Shown in pieces: positions 9,114 through 19,216 of a DNA stretch of 64,000 nucleotides (position 1 is the first letter of the stretch; the number at the start of each line of letters is the position of its first letter). The notes below the pieces were generated by a model. It was not told the origin of the DNA, made no database searches, and saw nothing but the letters and a program-made list of their open reading frames with translations. Both the position numbers and the translations under genes were made by a program. Source of the stretch: Saccharicrinis sp963663905 (lineage in GTDB: Bacteria; Bacteroidota; Bacteroidia; Bacteroidales; Marinilabiliaceae); contig OY760657.1 of assembly GCA_963663905.2 (NCBI GenBank), positions 2,542,001 to 2,606,000 on the forward strand, in the 5' to 3' direction.

Positions 9114-11372
9114 ATGGACAGTATTTATTTAATTCTGGTAGTAGTGCTATTTGCACTTGCTATTTCAGACTTAGTAGTAGGTGTCAGTAATGATGCCGTA
9201 AACTTCCTGAACTCAGCAATTGGGTCGAAAGCAGCTTCTTTTAAGGTTATTATGACCATTGCAGCAGCTGGTATTTTTGTAGGTGCCACATTTTCAAGTG
9301 GCATGATGGAAGTTGCCAGAAAGGGTATTTTCAACCCACAGTATTTCTACTTCTCAGAAATAATGATCATTTTTCTGGCTGTAATGATTACAGATGTGTT
9401 ACTATTAGATTTGTTCAACACATTTGGAATGCCAACCTCAACTACGGTATCTATTGTATTTGAACTTTTAGGTGCTGCAATAGCAGTATCAATTATTAAA
9501 GTATCAAACGATCCTTCTACTCCACTTAGCGATTACATTAATACAGCTAAAGCACTGGCTATTATCTCCGGAATATTATTTTCTGTAATTGTTGCTTTTA
9601 CATCAGGAGCTATTATACAATACGTTACAAGATTATTTTTCTCTTTTAACTATCACAACAGATTAAAATACTTAGGAGCTCTATGGGGAGGAATAGCTAT
9701 TACCGCCATCACCTACTTTATGCTTGTAAAAGGTGCTAAGGGTGCATCATTTATGAACGAAGCAAGTAAAGAATGGATTAAAGGCAATGGGCTTCAGATC
9801 ATTATTTACAGTTTTATTGGCTGGACTCTTTTACTTCAATTATGTAAATGGATCTTCAATTTTGATATTTTAAAATTCACTGTACTTGTTGGCACTTTTG
9901 CTTTAGCAATGGCTTTTGCAGGTAACGACTTAGTTAACTTTATTGGTGTTCCTTTAGCTGGCTTTGAATCGTTTAAAGTATTTAGTGACTCAGGAATGGC
10001 TCCTGATGCTTTATTAATGGAATCAATGGCTGGTAAAGTTAAAACAGATACTTATCTTTTAGTAATTGCCGGTGTTATAATGATCATTACATTATGGACA
10101 TCTAAAAAAGCTAAAAATGTTGTAAAGACTTCTTTGGATCTTTCTAGACAGCAAGAAGGAGAAGAAAGATTTGGTTCTTCGTTCTTTGCGCGTTCTTTAG
10201 TAAGAGCTTCTATTAATGCATCAAATGCAGTTAATAATTTATTACCAAAAAAGGTAAAGACATACATCAACAAACAGTTTGATGACTCATCTTACGAAGA
10301 AAAAAGAATTGCTTTAGGTAATGAAGCTCCAGCTTTTGATATGTTAAGAGCTTCTGTAAACCTGGTTGTTGCTTCTATCCTAATTTCCTTAGCTACATCA
10401 TATAAATTACCTCTATCTACAACTTACGTAACATTTATGGTTGCAATGGGTAGTTCATTAACAGATGGTGCATGGGGACGTGAAAGTGCTGTATACAGAG
10501 TTACCGGCGTACTATCAGTAATTGGCGGTTGGTTTTTAACAGCTTTCTCTGCATTTACTGTTGCTTTTATAATTGCGTTAATTATTAATATTGGAGGAAT
10601 TTATTCAGTATTTGCATTAATAGCCATCGCAATTTATATCATGTACAGAACGCACGTTATTAGTCACAAAAGAGGCGCTGAACAGATTGAGGTTAAAGAA
10701 CTTGAAATTGAAGAGATTGAAGGTGAAATTAACACTAAAAAAGTTCTTGACAAATGTACAAGAAACGTAACAAATTCTCTTAATGAGATTTCTGATTTAT
10801 ACACTAGTTCGCTAACTGACTTTCAGGCTGAAAACAGAAAAGATTTAAAAGAAAAGCTTAAAGCTGTAAATCAGGTAAACAAAAAGATTAAGAAGTACAA
10901 AAACAATATCTATAAAACAGTTAAAAAACTTCAGGATAGCGATATTGACTCTAGTCTTTATTACGTACAAGTTATTGATTATTTAAGAGAAACAGCACAT
11001 GCATTAACTTTTGTTGTTAAGCCTTGTTTTGAACATTTAGATAATAATCACACACCATTTGGTAAAGACCAATTTACTGACTTAAGTATTTTAATTGGGC
11101 ATGTTCAGGTATTAATTAGTAAAGCTAATAACATCATTAAAACAACAAACTTTACTAATCTGAATGAACTTCTTGATGAAATAACTAATGAGACTGAAAA
11201 CCTTAAAGCAATAAGAAAATCTCAGCTTAAAAGAATTAAGAAGGAAAAAACAAGCACACAAAATAGTATGCTATACTTAAACCTATTACACGAAACCCAG
11301 AACTTACTTCTTCATATTGGAAATTTAATGAAGGCGCAAAGAGACTTTGTTTCTTATAATAATGGAAAATAA
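9114..11372 (+). CDS. PiT inorganic phosphate transporter with fused PhoU/DUF47-like C-terminal domain
   Basis: The first ~510 residues form a PiT-type transporter with two signature repeats: VGVSNDAVNFLNSAIG near 23-38 and FAGNDLVNFIGVPLAGF near 266-282. The last ~230 residues are soluble, highly charged and helical, like PhoU or DUF47 proteins that normally are encoded as a separate small gene next to PiT. At 752 residues the protein is well above the ~420-530 of plain PiT carriers, which supports a fusion. It should import phosphate across the inner membrane, with the tail acting as a built-in regulator. A strong bidirectional terminator follows. Confidence 0.9.
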   Translation: MDSIYLILVVVLFALAISDLVVGVSNDAVNFLNSAIGSKAASFKVIMTIAAAGIFVGATFSSGMMEVARKGIFNPQYFYFSEIMIIFLAVMITDVLLLDLFNTFGMPTSTTVSIVFELLGAAIAVSIIKVSNDPSTPLSDYINTAKALAIISGILFSVIVAFTSGAIIQYVTRLFFSFNYHNRLKYLGALWGGIAITAITYFMLVKGAKGASFMNEASKEWIKGNGLQIIIYSFIGWTLLLQLCKWIFNFDILKFTVLVGTFALAMAFAGNDLVNFIGVPLAGFESFKVFSDSGMAPDALLMESMAGKVKTDTYLLVIAGVIMIITLWTSKKAKNVVKTSLDLSRQQEGEERFGSSFFARSLVRASINASNAVNNLLPKKVKTYINKQFDDSSYEEKRIALGNEAPAFDMLRASVNLVVASILISLATSYKLPLSTTYVTFMVAMGSSLTDGAWGRESAVYRVTGVLSVIGGWFLTAFSAFTVAFIIALIINIGGIYSVFALIAIAIYIMYRTHVISHKRGAEQIEVKELEIEEIEGEINTKKVLDKCTRNVTNSLNEISDLYTSSLTDFQAENRKDLKEKLKAVNQVNKKIKKYKNNIYKTVKKLQDSDIDSSLYYVQVIDYLRETAHALTFVVKPCFEHLDNNHTPFGKDQFTDLSILIGHVQVLISKANNIIKTTNFTNLNELLDEITNETENLKAIRKSQLKRIKKEKTSTQNSMLYLNLLHETQNLLLHIGNLMKAQRDFVSYNNGK

Positions 11373-11410
11373 ACTCTAGGGATAATATCCCTAGTTTAAT
11401 CAATAAAAAA

Positions 11411-11440
11411 ATCCCTGTATGTTTAATTACATACAGGGAT
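11411..11440. terminator. Bidirectional terminator between PiT and LytTR genes
   Basis: ATCCCTGTATGT (11411-11422) pairs perfectly over 12 bases with ACATACAGGGAT (11429-11440); A and T runs on either side make it work in both directions for the two convergent genes. Confidence 0.93.
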
Positions 11441-11467
11441 TTTTTTTTAATTACCTAAAACGAAATT

Positions 11468-12181
11468 TTACTTGGTAATTAAATTAATATCATTCATTAG
11501 TTTATCTTTATAAGATTTACCAATTGGAATAATCTTAGAACCATCAGCTGTTTTTACAATAACGGAATTATCCTCAATTACCTTTATTTTAGCAAGATTT
11601 ACAATGAAAGACCTATGAACCCTAACAAAAGTATTTGAAGGCATTTTATCAGCAATAGATTTCATTGTAAAGTGGATTGTATACTTATCAGAGAATGTAT
11701 TTAAAACTACATAGTTTTCTAAAGCTTCAATCCATAAGATATCATCATACTTAATACGTACTAAAGAAGAGTTATTTTTAATAAAGATCTCATTAGTAGA
11801 TTTTGTAAGCTCATCTCTTTTGTCATTTTGTTCCTTAACTTTATTAATCGCTTTTAAGAATCGAACATAATTAACCGGTTTTAATAAATAATCGGTAACA
11901 TTATATTCATAAGATTCCAGTGCATATTTTTCTTGCGAAGAATAAATAATTACTTGCGGTAATACATTTAGGGATTTTAACAAATCTAAACCTGTCATTT
12001 CAGGCATCTCTATATCTAAGAAAATCAGATCAATTCCTTTTGATCCATTCTTATTTAAATCGTTAATCGCAGAAACAGCACTTTCGTAGGTAGTAACTAA
12101 ATCAAGATCATCAGTCTTTTCTACAAATTCTGCCATTATCTTTGTGGAGAACTTATCGTCATCAATAATTATACAATTCAT
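11468..12181 (-). CDS. LytTR-family response regulator
   Basis: The 237-residue protein has an N-terminal receiver domain (acidic pair in IIIDDDKF at 4-11, phosphoacceptor D56 in LIFLDIEMP, Lys in DYLLKPVNY) and a C-terminal LytTR DNA-binding domain with the typical segment FVRVHRSFIVNLAKIKVIE. LytTR regulators bind direct repeats upstream of target genes. No histidine kinase is adjacent, so it is an orphan regulator in this window. A 19-base palindrome and a TATTTTTG box lie just upstream. Confidence 0.93.
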   Translation of the reverse strand: MNCIIIDDDKFSTKIMAEFVEKTDDLDLVTTYESAVSAINDLNKNGSKGIDLIFLDIEMPEMTGLDLLKSLNVLPQVIIYSSQEKYALESYEYNVTDYLLKPVNYVRFLKAINKVKEQNDKRDELTKSTNEIFIKNNSSLVRIKYDDILWIEALENYVVLNTFSDKYTIHFTMKSIADKMPSNTFVRVHRSFIVNLAKIKVIEDNSVIVKTADGSKIIPIGKSYKDKLMNDINLITK

Positions 12182-12219
12182 GCTTCTCTCTTTTTTTCAA
12201 AAATAAAAATTTTCAGCCA

Positions 12220-12238
12220 AAGAAAAAGTCTTTTTCTT
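12220..12238. repeat. 19-base palindrome upstream of the LytTR gene
   Basis: AAGAAAAAG, a single central T and CTTTTTCTT form a perfect palindrome about 40 bases before the LytTR start codon. It could be a regulator site or a chance A/T-rich symmetry. Confidence 0.4.
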
Positions 12239-12313
12239 AGTTTTTAAGGTATCAATTTAGTAAAAACATCTTTAATCAACAAATCAAACTCTTTAGTCAA
12301 TATTTTATATCCA

Positions 12314-12988
12314 TTAATCACATTTTCTCTTGTAAAATTCCTTCTCAATTAATGGTGCACTTTTTACTGTATTTCTTAACCAATTTAACTTAAGATCAAT
12401 CTTCTCTTCCTCAGATAATTGCCAATTTACATTTGTTGTACGTATTTGATGGGCTAAATGTTGTAGAACAAGCGCTGCAGAAACAGAAATATTAAAACTT
12501 TCTGTAAAACCATACATCGGAATTCTTACAAATTCATCAGCTTCTTCCTTTACAATATCTGATATACCTGTAAGTTCTGTACCAAAAACAAATGCTGATT
12601 TTCCTTTCTGAACATCAAAATCATACAACTCAACATCATTCGTATGAGGAGTTGTTGCTACAATGCGATATCCCTGTTCTTTTATTTTTCTTAGGGCATT
12701 TCGTGTATTATGTTCATCTTCGCTGTAGCGATACATGTTTAACCATTTTGAAGAACCCAAAGCTACATCCGGACTTACTTTATAGCTATTTCTGTTTTCT
12801 ATAATATGTACATCCTGAATTCCGAAACAATCACAGGATCTTAATACCGCACTTGCATTATGTCCTTGATAGATATCTTCTAAAACAACAGTTATATATT
12901 TTGTTCTATCCTCAATAACTTTATCAAGTATTGCATTTCTTTCATCAGTAATATGCTCAGCCAGATATTTTATTAATTCGTTTTTCAT
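12314..12988 (-). CDS. TrmH/SpoU-family RNA 2'-O-methyltransferase
   Basis: From the ATG at 12988 this is a 224-residue SPOUT enzyme: TVVLEDIYQGHNASAVLRSC is the first conserved block (Asn and Arg of motif 1), followed by FVFGTELTGIS (motif 2) and the knot motif SFNISVSAALVLQHL (motif 3). The family 2'-O-methylates tRNA or rRNA using S-adenosylmethionine. The frame stays open upstream to 13042, but that ATG sits in the T run of the HU terminator and adds a tail absent from relatives. It lacks the extra N-terminal domain of RlmB (present elsewhere at 40.8 kb), so a tRNA Gm18-type target is plausible. Confidence 0.87.
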   Translation of the reverse strand: MKNELIKYLAEHITDERNAILDKVIEDRTKYITVVLEDIYQGHNASAVLRSCDCFGIQDVHIIENRNSYKVSPDVALGSSKWLNMYRYSEDEHNTRNALRKIKEQGYRIVATTPHTNDVELYDFDVQKGKSAFVFGTELTGISDIVKEEADEFVRIPMYGFTESFNISVSAALVLQHLAHQIRTTNVNWQLSEEEKIDLKLNWLRNTVKSAPLIEKEFYKRKCD

Positions 12989-13041
12989 TCTCCTTCTATT
13001 TTCCTTTTCCGAGTTAATTATAATATATGTCGGGGCTACCA

Positions 13042-13075
13042 TAAAAAAAAAGAGAGTACTCTAAGCACTCTCTTT
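13042..13075 (-). terminator. Intrinsic terminator of the HU gene
   Basis: AAAGAGAGT and ACTCTCTTT (13049-13057, 13067-13075) form a perfect 9-base stem; on the minus strand it is followed by a long T run reaching into the upstream region of the TrmH gene. Confidence 0.9.
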
Positions 13076-13097
13076 GTATTTTTTCCCGAACAGAGAA

Positions 13098-13370
13098 TTA
13101 GTTTACAGCGTCACCTAATTCGCTTCCAGCTTTAAACTTAACAACTTTTTTAGCTGCGATTTCAATTTCTTTACCAGTTTGAGGGTTTCTACCTGTTCTA
13201 GCACTTCTTTCTGAAACAGAAAAAGAACCAAAACCGATTAAAGAAATACGATCACCACTTTTAAGTGCTTCGCTGGTTACATTAATAAATGAATCTAACG
13301 CTTTTTTAGCGTCTGCTTTTGTTAAACCAGAATCTCCGGCGATAGCATCAATTAATTGAGCTTTGTTCAT
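13098..13370 (-). CDS. HU-family DNA-binding protein
   Basis: The 90-residue protein has normal HU length and sequence: MNKAQLIDAIAGDSGLTKAD at the start, the body segment ISLIGFGSFSVSERSARTGR, and NPQTGKEIEI with the Pro that intercalates at the tip of the arm. HU bends and compacts chromosomal DNA as a dimer. It has its own strong promoter and terminator, so it is a single-gene unit with expected high expression. Confidence 0.96.
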   Translation of the reverse strand: MNKAQLIDAIAGDSGLTKADAKKALDSFINVTSEALKSGDRISLIGFGSFSVSERSARTGRNPQTGKEIEIAAKKVVKFKAGSELGDAVN

Positions 13371-13422
13371 AATAACTGATAATTTTTAGGGTTAACAACT
13401 AAGTTCACCAAAATTTGCTCTA

Positions 13423-13453
13423 CAAATATAGACTATTCCTAGTATTTACCAAA
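13423..13453 (-). promoter_or_regulatory. Consensus Bacteroidota promoter of the HU gene
   Basis: On the minus strand TTTG (13450-13453), a 19-base spacer, and TATATTTG (13423-13430) match the TTTG-N19-TAnnTTTG primary sigma consensus exactly, giving a leader of roughly 45 bases before the HU ATG. Confidence 0.85.
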
Positions 13454-13774
13454 TCTACAGCCAACTAAAATCCTTTTTTTTTGCCCTATCTGTCAATTTA
13501 ATTGCTAAACACCCCCCTTTTATCATAAAATATCATACAAAAACAAATGGTATTGAAGCTTTTAATCAAAACTTAGTGCTGTAAATAATAATATCGATGT
13601 TTGGTGCAGATATAGTACATTTTAAACACATTTTACTAATGAACATAGTATATATATTGCATCTTTAAGTATTAGTGTTGAAAACTTTATTCTTTATAAA
13701 AATCAAAATATTCTAATTTTGATGACTATTTCATACATATATGATAGTGTATTAAATTAACTCATATCAGTTCA
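13454..13774. other. Divergent intergenic region, HU / sbcD
   Basis: The 321 bases between the HU promoter and sbcD are AT-rich. I see a run of six C near 13513 and no hairpin, repeat or reading frame worth calling. Confidence 0.5.
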
Positions 13775-14989
13775 ATGAAGATACTCCACACTGCAGACTG
13801 GCATATTGGCAAAAAATTAGAAAATCATTCCCGAATTGAGGAACAAAAGGAGATATTAGAGGAGATTTCTGTAATTGCAGACATCAATGATGTTGATGCA
13901 ATAATTATTGCAGGCGACTTGTTTGATACTTTTGCCCCATCAACCGAAGCCATTGATTTATTTTATAAGGCATTAAAGCGCTTAACGAATAAAGGTAAAA
14001 GACCAGTTATTGCAATTTCCGGTAACCATGATTCTCCAGATAGAATTGAAACTCCGGATCCTCTAGCCAAAGAGTGTGGTATATTTTTTATTGGCTATCC
14101 AAACTCGCATTTAAAAAGTATTGAATTAGAAAGTGGCTTAAAAATTAGTAAATCGGCACCGGGCTTCATTGAATTTATCATTCCTTCTGCTCCAGAACCT
14201 TTAAGGGTAATTACTACACCCTATGCTAATGAGCACCGTTTAAAAACCATGTTGGAAGGTGAAGATAAGGAAGATGAATTACGCGAATTATTGCAGGAAG
14301 AATGGAGTCATCTTGCAAATGAATATTGTGATAATAATGGAGTTAATATATTAACTACCCATCTTTTTGTCATTAAAAAAGGAGAGTCCTGTCCTGAAGA
14401 ACCTGAAGATGAAAAACCGATTTTACATGTAGGTGGTGCTCAGGCAATTTATACTGAGAATTTTCCTGATCAGGTTCAATATGTTGCTTTAGGGCATTTA
14501 CACCGTAAGCAAATTATATCATCAGATAAACACCCTGTTGTATACTCAGGTAGTCCTCTATCCTACTCTTTCGCCGAAGCTAATCAAAATAAATATGTTG
14601 CTATTGCTAATATAGCTCCCAATTCTGAAGCTGTAGTTAATTTTATCGAATTAAAGGCAGGAAAGAAATTAATGCGCTTAAAAGCAAACGGATTAGAAGA
14701 CGCCGAAAAACAATTGCAGGAGCATAACAATGATTTAATTGAACTAACTCTTATTACAGAGAATTATTTAACCGCAAAAGAAAGACGGCACTTAAATTAT
14801 ATTCATGAAGGAATAATAACACTAATTCCACAAGTAAAGCTGATGAATGAAAACTCATACTCTTCTGAAACCAATATTGATATCAATAAGAACATAAACG
14901 AACTATTCATTGATTATTTTAAACATATTAAGGGCATAGATCCTAATGATGAATTAATGAATTTATTTAATGAAATAATCGCTGAATAA
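13775..14989 (+). CDS. sbcD: Exonuclease SbcD subunit
   Basis: The 404-residue protein is the Mre11-type nuclease of the SbcCD complex. Metal-binding phosphoesterase motifs are in order: MKILHTADWHIGKKL (DxH), IIAGDLFD, ISGNHDSPDR, TTHLF and ALGHLH. With SbcC it cuts hairpins and cruciforms arising at palindromes and processes blocked DNA ends. It lies 9 bases upstream of sbcC in the same direction, the standard operon. Confidence 0.95.
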   Translation: MKILHTADWHIGKKLENHSRIEEQKEILEEISVIADINDVDAIIIAGDLFDTFAPSTEAIDLFYKALKRLTNKGKRPVIAISGNHDSPDRIETPDPLAKECGIFFIGYPNSHLKSIELESGLKISKSAPGFIEFIIPSAPEPLRVITTPYANEHRLKTMLEGEDKEDELRELLQEEWSHLANEYCDNNGVNILTTHLFVIKKGESCPEEPEDEKPILHVGGAQAIYTENFPDQVQYVALGHLHRKQIISSDKHPVVYSGSPLSYSFAEANQNKYVAIANIAPNSEAVVNFIELKAGKKLMRLKANGLEDAEKQLQEHNNDLIELTLITENYLTAKERRHLNYIHEGIITLIPQVKLMNENSYSSETNIDINKNINELFIDYFKHIKGIDPNDELMNLFNEIIAE

Positions 14990-14998
14990 TTAATTGTT

Positions 14999-17900
14999 AT
15001 GATACCTGTTAAACTTACTATAGAAGGACTTTATTCTTATCAAAAAAAGCAGTCTATTGACTTTAAAAAACTAAGCGACAACCACCTGTTTGGAATTTTC
15101 GGAAATGTTGGAAGTGGAAAAAGCTCTATTCTGGAAGCCATCATATTTGCTTTGTACGGTAAAACGGATCGTTTACTAAAGTCAGGTGATAATCGTAACT
15201 ATAATATGATGAACCTGAAATCAGACCGCTTATTTATAGAGTTTGATTTTATCACAGGCAAAGATCAAAAAGAATTTAAAGTTGTAATAGAAGGAAAAAG
15301 AAACAGTAAAAAGTTTGATGATGTAAAGACTTTTACCAGAACAGCATATATTAAGGTGAATGATGATTTCTCTCCTATTTCAACTGATGATCTTGAAAAT
15401 CATATTGGCTTAAGTTATGAGAATTTTAAACGTACAGTTATTATTCCACAAGGTAAATTCCAGGAGTTCCTTCAGTTAAGCAATGCTGAAAGAACAAAAA
15501 TGATGAAAGAATTATTTAACCTGGAGAAATATGAGTTATACAATAAAACAAAACGAATTGAGGAAAGAAACAACGAACACATCAATAAGTTAAAAGGAAG
15601 TCTGGATCAATTGGGAGATATTTCAGAAGACCAATTAAATGAACTTAAAGAAAACCTAAAAAAATACGAAGAGGAATTTACTTCTTTAAATACAAATCTT
15701 GAGAAACAAAATATTGTACTTAAAGAACTGGATAAGTTAAAGGAGTTAACTCAACAACTACTAAACTTCTCTGAAAAGAAAAATCAACTTGAAGAGAAAG
15801 CCACTAATATAAAAGTACTTGAGAAAAGTATTGCTGAATTTGAATACTGCGCTATTCATTTTAAAAGTCTTTGTGATGCTATTGATCGCCATAAAAGCAA
15901 AATAAAAGAATTAACTCAAACCACTGATAATGAAAGTAATAAATTAAGTTTACTGCAAAAGGATTTCAATGAAAAGCAGGAGATTTATATCAAAATTCAG
16001 GCTGAACATGAAAACCTTGATAATAAGAAAAAGGAACTGGATGACATCAATAAGCTTAAAGATGTAAAATCTGCTACAGAAAGGTTTACTAAAAACCAAT
16101 CCAGGAAACAAAAAGGAGAAGCTACAATTAATCAAGTAATTGAATCTGTAACAAAGTATGAATCTTTAGAAAAAGAAATATCTGATAAAATTGTCAAACT
16201 TAAAACTTCACTTCCTAATATTGAAGAATTAAGTAAAGCACAGCAATGGCATTCTGAAAATGATAACCAAACAAAGTTATTGAATGATGTAAAAATTGAT
16301 ATTGAAAGAGTTAGCAAAAGCATAATTGACATAAATAATCAAATCAATCTGATTGGGAATAATCTTGATTTCCTTAACAATATTGCTATTCAGGAATGGA
16401 ATAACATTATTTCTGAAAAGCTTAAAAGCAGTGAATCTGAGCTTTTAAAGATCAATCTGGAAATAGAAGAGTCTCTTCAGTTATCAGGTTTGGATAGTTA
16501 TGCTAAAAAGCTTACAGACGGTGTACCTTGTCCCTTATGTGGATCGACGCAACACCCTAGTCCCTTTAGCAATAATGAGTTCTCAGAAAAAATTAATGCT
16601 TTAAAAAAGATAAAGACTAGTAAAGAATCTGAGATCAAAGAACTACAACAAACTCAACAACTGGTTGCTCAAAAGTTGGCTACATTAAATCCTTTTAAGG
16701 AACAGCTTAAAACATTAGAACTAAAGAGTAGGGATATTTCAGATCAAATTCAAGAACATCAAAAACTCATTAACCCTAAATACAAAAACAATGAAGTAGT
16801 TAAGGAGGCTTTTAATAAGATAAAAGAACTTACTACTACAATTGAAACGACTGAAAAAGAATTAACTAAAACAAGAGAGGAACATCAAACTGCTTTAAAA
16901 AACAAAGAACGTTATCAGGTTGAATTACAGAAAATACAATCAGAAATTGATAAGGAACAGCATACAATTGAATTATTAAGTGCACAAGTTTCAAAAACAC
17001 TTTCTGAAAAGTACAGTGATTTGACCATAGAGCAACTTGATAGTGAATTTATAAAACAACAAAACTACATTAACGATATTTCAACAAAATATATGGCTCT
17101 TCAAAAACAACTTGAAGAAGACAAAAAGAAAATAGATCAACTTGAAGGCAGCTTAAATACCAATAAAAAATTTCTGGAATCAGAAGAAAAGGAATTAAGT
17201 TCTCAAAACTCCATTTTATCAAAAAAAATACAGAATTCTGAATTTAACGATACTGTAACTATTAAAAACATCCTTGCAAAAGAATTTAATATTGAAAAAG
17301 AAAAAGCAGTAATCAGTGAGTTCCATAAAGAGAACCAGACTGTTCATTCAAAGATCAAAGAACTTGAGGATTCAATTCAAGGGAAAAAGTATATACCTGA
17401 GGAACACGTTGCATGCAATGAAATTGTAAAGCAGATATCCCAGCAAATCAATATTAATAATCAACTTCAAGGTGAAACAAAAAATAAAATTGAAGATATT
17501 AACAAAAGACTTGCTAGACAAAAGGATTTAGCGAAAGAACTGCAAAACCTTAACGAAAGAGCTGACAATATAAAACTCATGAAACGAATGTTTCACGGAA
17601 GTGGATTTGTTAATTATATTTCATCAGTTTACCTACAAAATTTGTGTTTAGCTGCAAATGAGAGATTCTTTAAAATGACCAGACAGAAATTAAGTCTCGA
17701 GTTAAGCAATGATAACAACTTTGAAGTACGTGACTTTTTAAATGGAGGTAAACTAAGAAGTGTAAAAACGCTTTCTGGAGGACAAACATTCCAGGCTGCC
17801 TTATCACTCGCCCTAGCACTGGCTGATAATGTTCAAAATCTGACTCAGACAGATCAAAATTTCTTCTTCCTTGATGAAGGATTTGGTTCTCTTGACAAAG

Positions 17901-18061
17901 AGGCTTTGGAAATTGTTTTCAATACCTTAAAAGGACTGAAAAAAGAGAACAGAATTGTAGGTATTATCTCCCACGTTGAAGAACTTCAACAAGAAATACC
18001 TCTATTCTTAAAAATAACTCAGGATGAAGACAATGGCAGTTTTATTACTGAAAGTTTTTAA
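14999..18061 (+). CDS. sbcC: Exonuclease SbcC subunit (Rad50-like ATPase)
   Basis: The 1020-residue protein has split ABC ATPase halves joined by long coiled coils. Walker A is GNVGSGKSS near 35-43; the zinc hook CPLC lies near 511-514 at the tip of the coils; the C-terminal half has the signature LSGGQTFQAALSLALA and Walker B FFFLDEGFGSLD. ATP-driven opening and closing controls the SbcD nuclease. Charged, Glu/Lys-rich repeats between residues ~190 and 850 fit the coiled coil. Its presence is relevant to the many perfect inverted repeats in this window, which are potential SbcCD substrates if extruded. Confidence 0.95.
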   Translation: MIPVKLTIEGLYSYQKKQSIDFKKLSDNHLFGIFGNVGSGKSSILEAIIFALYGKTDRLLKSGDNRNYNMMNLKSDRLFIEFDFITGKDQKEFKVVIEGKRNSKKFDDVKTFTRTAYIKVNDDFSPISTDDLENHIGLSYENFKRTVIIPQGKFQEFLQLSNAERTKMMKELFNLEKYELYNKTKRIEERNNEHINKLKGSLDQLGDISEDQLNELKENLKKYEEEFTSLNTNLEKQNIVLKELDKLKELTQQLLNFSEKKNQLEEKATNIKVLEKSIAEFEYCAIHFKSLCDAIDRHKSKIKELTQTTDNESNKLSLLQKDFNEKQEIYIKIQAEHENLDNKKKELDDINKLKDVKSATERFTKNQSRKQKGEATINQVIESVTKYESLEKEISDKIVKLKTSLPNIEELSKAQQWHSENDNQTKLLNDVKIDIERVSKSIIDINNQINLIGNNLDFLNNIAIQEWNNIISEKLKSSESELLKINLEIEESLQLSGLDSYAKKLTDGVPCPLCGSTQHPSPFSNNEFSEKINALKKIKTSKESEIKELQQTQQLVAQKLATLNPFKEQLKTLELKSRDISDQIQEHQKLINPKYKNNEVVKEAFNKIKELTTTIETTEKELTKTREEHQTALKNKERYQVELQKIQSEIDKEQHTIELLSAQVSKTLSEKYSDLTIEQLDSEFIKQQNYINDISTKYMALQKQLEEDKKKIDQLEGSLNTNKKFLESEEKELSSQNSILSKKIQNSEFNDTVTIKNILAKEFNIEKEKAVISEFHKENQTVHSKIKELEDSIQGKKYIPEEHVACNEIVKQISQQININNQLQGETKNKIEDINKRLARQKDLAKELQNLNERADNIKLMKRMFHGSGFVNYISSVYLQNLCLAANERFFKMTRQKLSLELSNDNNFEVRDFLNGGKLRSVKTLSGGQTFQAALSLALALADNVQNLTQTDQNFFFLDEGFGSLDKEALEIVFNTLKGLKKENRIVGIISHVEELQQEIPLFLKITQDEDNGSFITESF

Positions 18062-18186
18062 CAATAGATTTTAGAACTATTATCATCACTATTAAACTCT
18101 ACCATTTAAACAGTACGCAAATAAACAACAAACACCCTACAAATTATTCTAATATCTAATGACCTAACGACCTAATAATCTTTTGA

Positions 18187-18963
18187 TCATTTAGATAATG
18201 CAATAATAGCAATAGAGAAACTCAATATTGTAGATAAAACACCTAAACTAAAGGATTCACCAATTCCAAACTGTTTTGCTCGCATTGGCCTAACATAAAT
18301 TAGATCGTTTGGATAAATGTAATAATACTTGGATCCTACTATTTTATGATCTGTTAGATCTACCAATAGAGTCTCCGTTTTTCCATCATTAGTTGGACGA
18401 ACTATCTTTATTTCTTTTCTTTTCCCATAAGGAGTTAAGTCCCCTGCCTGCCCTATTGCCTCAAAAATAGTAATCTGGTCTTTTGACATACTCTGAGTTC
18501 CAGGACTGTTTACCTCACCTAATATAGTATAAGTATTTGTACCCAGCCTAACCAGAATATTTGCATCTTTAACAAATGGCTTTAATGCCTCTTTAATTTT
18601 TTCTTTTGCCTGAAACAGATTACAGTTTTTCAGGTTGATTTTACCTGCATATGGATAATCAACATTCATTTCATCATCAATCATATACATGAACATAGTA
18701 TTTCCCTGAAAGCTATTGCTATTCATGTTTGTTCCCTGTGATGAATTAAAAAACTCTGAAATTTTAGGATCAAATGTTGATACTCTGATAAACAAGTAAT
18801 CATTTGGATGTAAAATATATTTGCCGGTAATTTCAGTAAGCTCATTAAACTCCATGATGGATTCTTTATCCTGCAAATACATGGTTTCTTTTTGAGGAAT
18901 ACATGAGGCAAAAAAAAGCACTATTATTAATACTAACCAAAGATGGTTCTTTTGTTTATTCAT
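18187..18963 (-). CDS. Polysaccharide export lipoprotein (Wza/OPX-like)
   Basis: The 258-residue protein starts with a lipoprotein signal (VLFFASC, Cys about 21), then a polysaccharide-export domain (YILHPNDYLFIRVSTFDPK) and a SLBB-type segment (YTILGEVNSPGTQSMSKDQ), and ends in a hydrophobic stretch. OPX proteins form the outer-membrane exit of capsule or exopolysaccharide systems. Expected partners (Wzc-like kinase, transferases) are not adjacent; the nearest related genes are the GT2 and RemB/Wzi pair 8 kb away. The short C-terminal hydrophobic segment is unusual compared with full-length Wza, and common in Bacteroidota relatives. Confidence 0.87.
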   Translation of the reverse strand: MNKQKNHLWLVLIIVLFFASCIPQKETMYLQDKESIMEFNELTEITGKYILHPNDYLFIRVSTFDPKISEFFNSSQGTNMNSNSFQGNTMFMYMIDDEMNVDYPYAGKINLKNCNLFQAKEKIKEALKPFVKDANILVRLGTNTYTILGEVNSPGTQSMSKDQITIFEAIGQAGDLTPYGKRKEIKIVRPTNDGKTETLLVDLTDHKIVGSKYYYIYPNDLIYVRPMRAKQFGIGESFSLGVLSTILSFSIAIIALSK

Positions 18964-19216
18964 GAAAATCAGATATGATTAATAACATTCAACGTAATCT
19001 TGCGAACAAAATTAAAATAATTAAGGAGATTTAATAATCAATAGATCATAAGAATTTAGATTATAGATAATAGTTTTACATGAATGATAATAAATGAATG
19101 GCCATTAAAACAATTTTCTATAATGAATAAGGAATTAAAATGAAGTTAAAATCAATAGGTTTTTCATTAACCAATATCAAATAAAAACTATATTGCAATT
19201 CAAACAAAGTATAAAT

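Noticed and set aside
12989..13042. Longer TrmH start
   Set aside because: The upstream ATG lies in the T run of the HU terminator and the added residues are not typical of the family.
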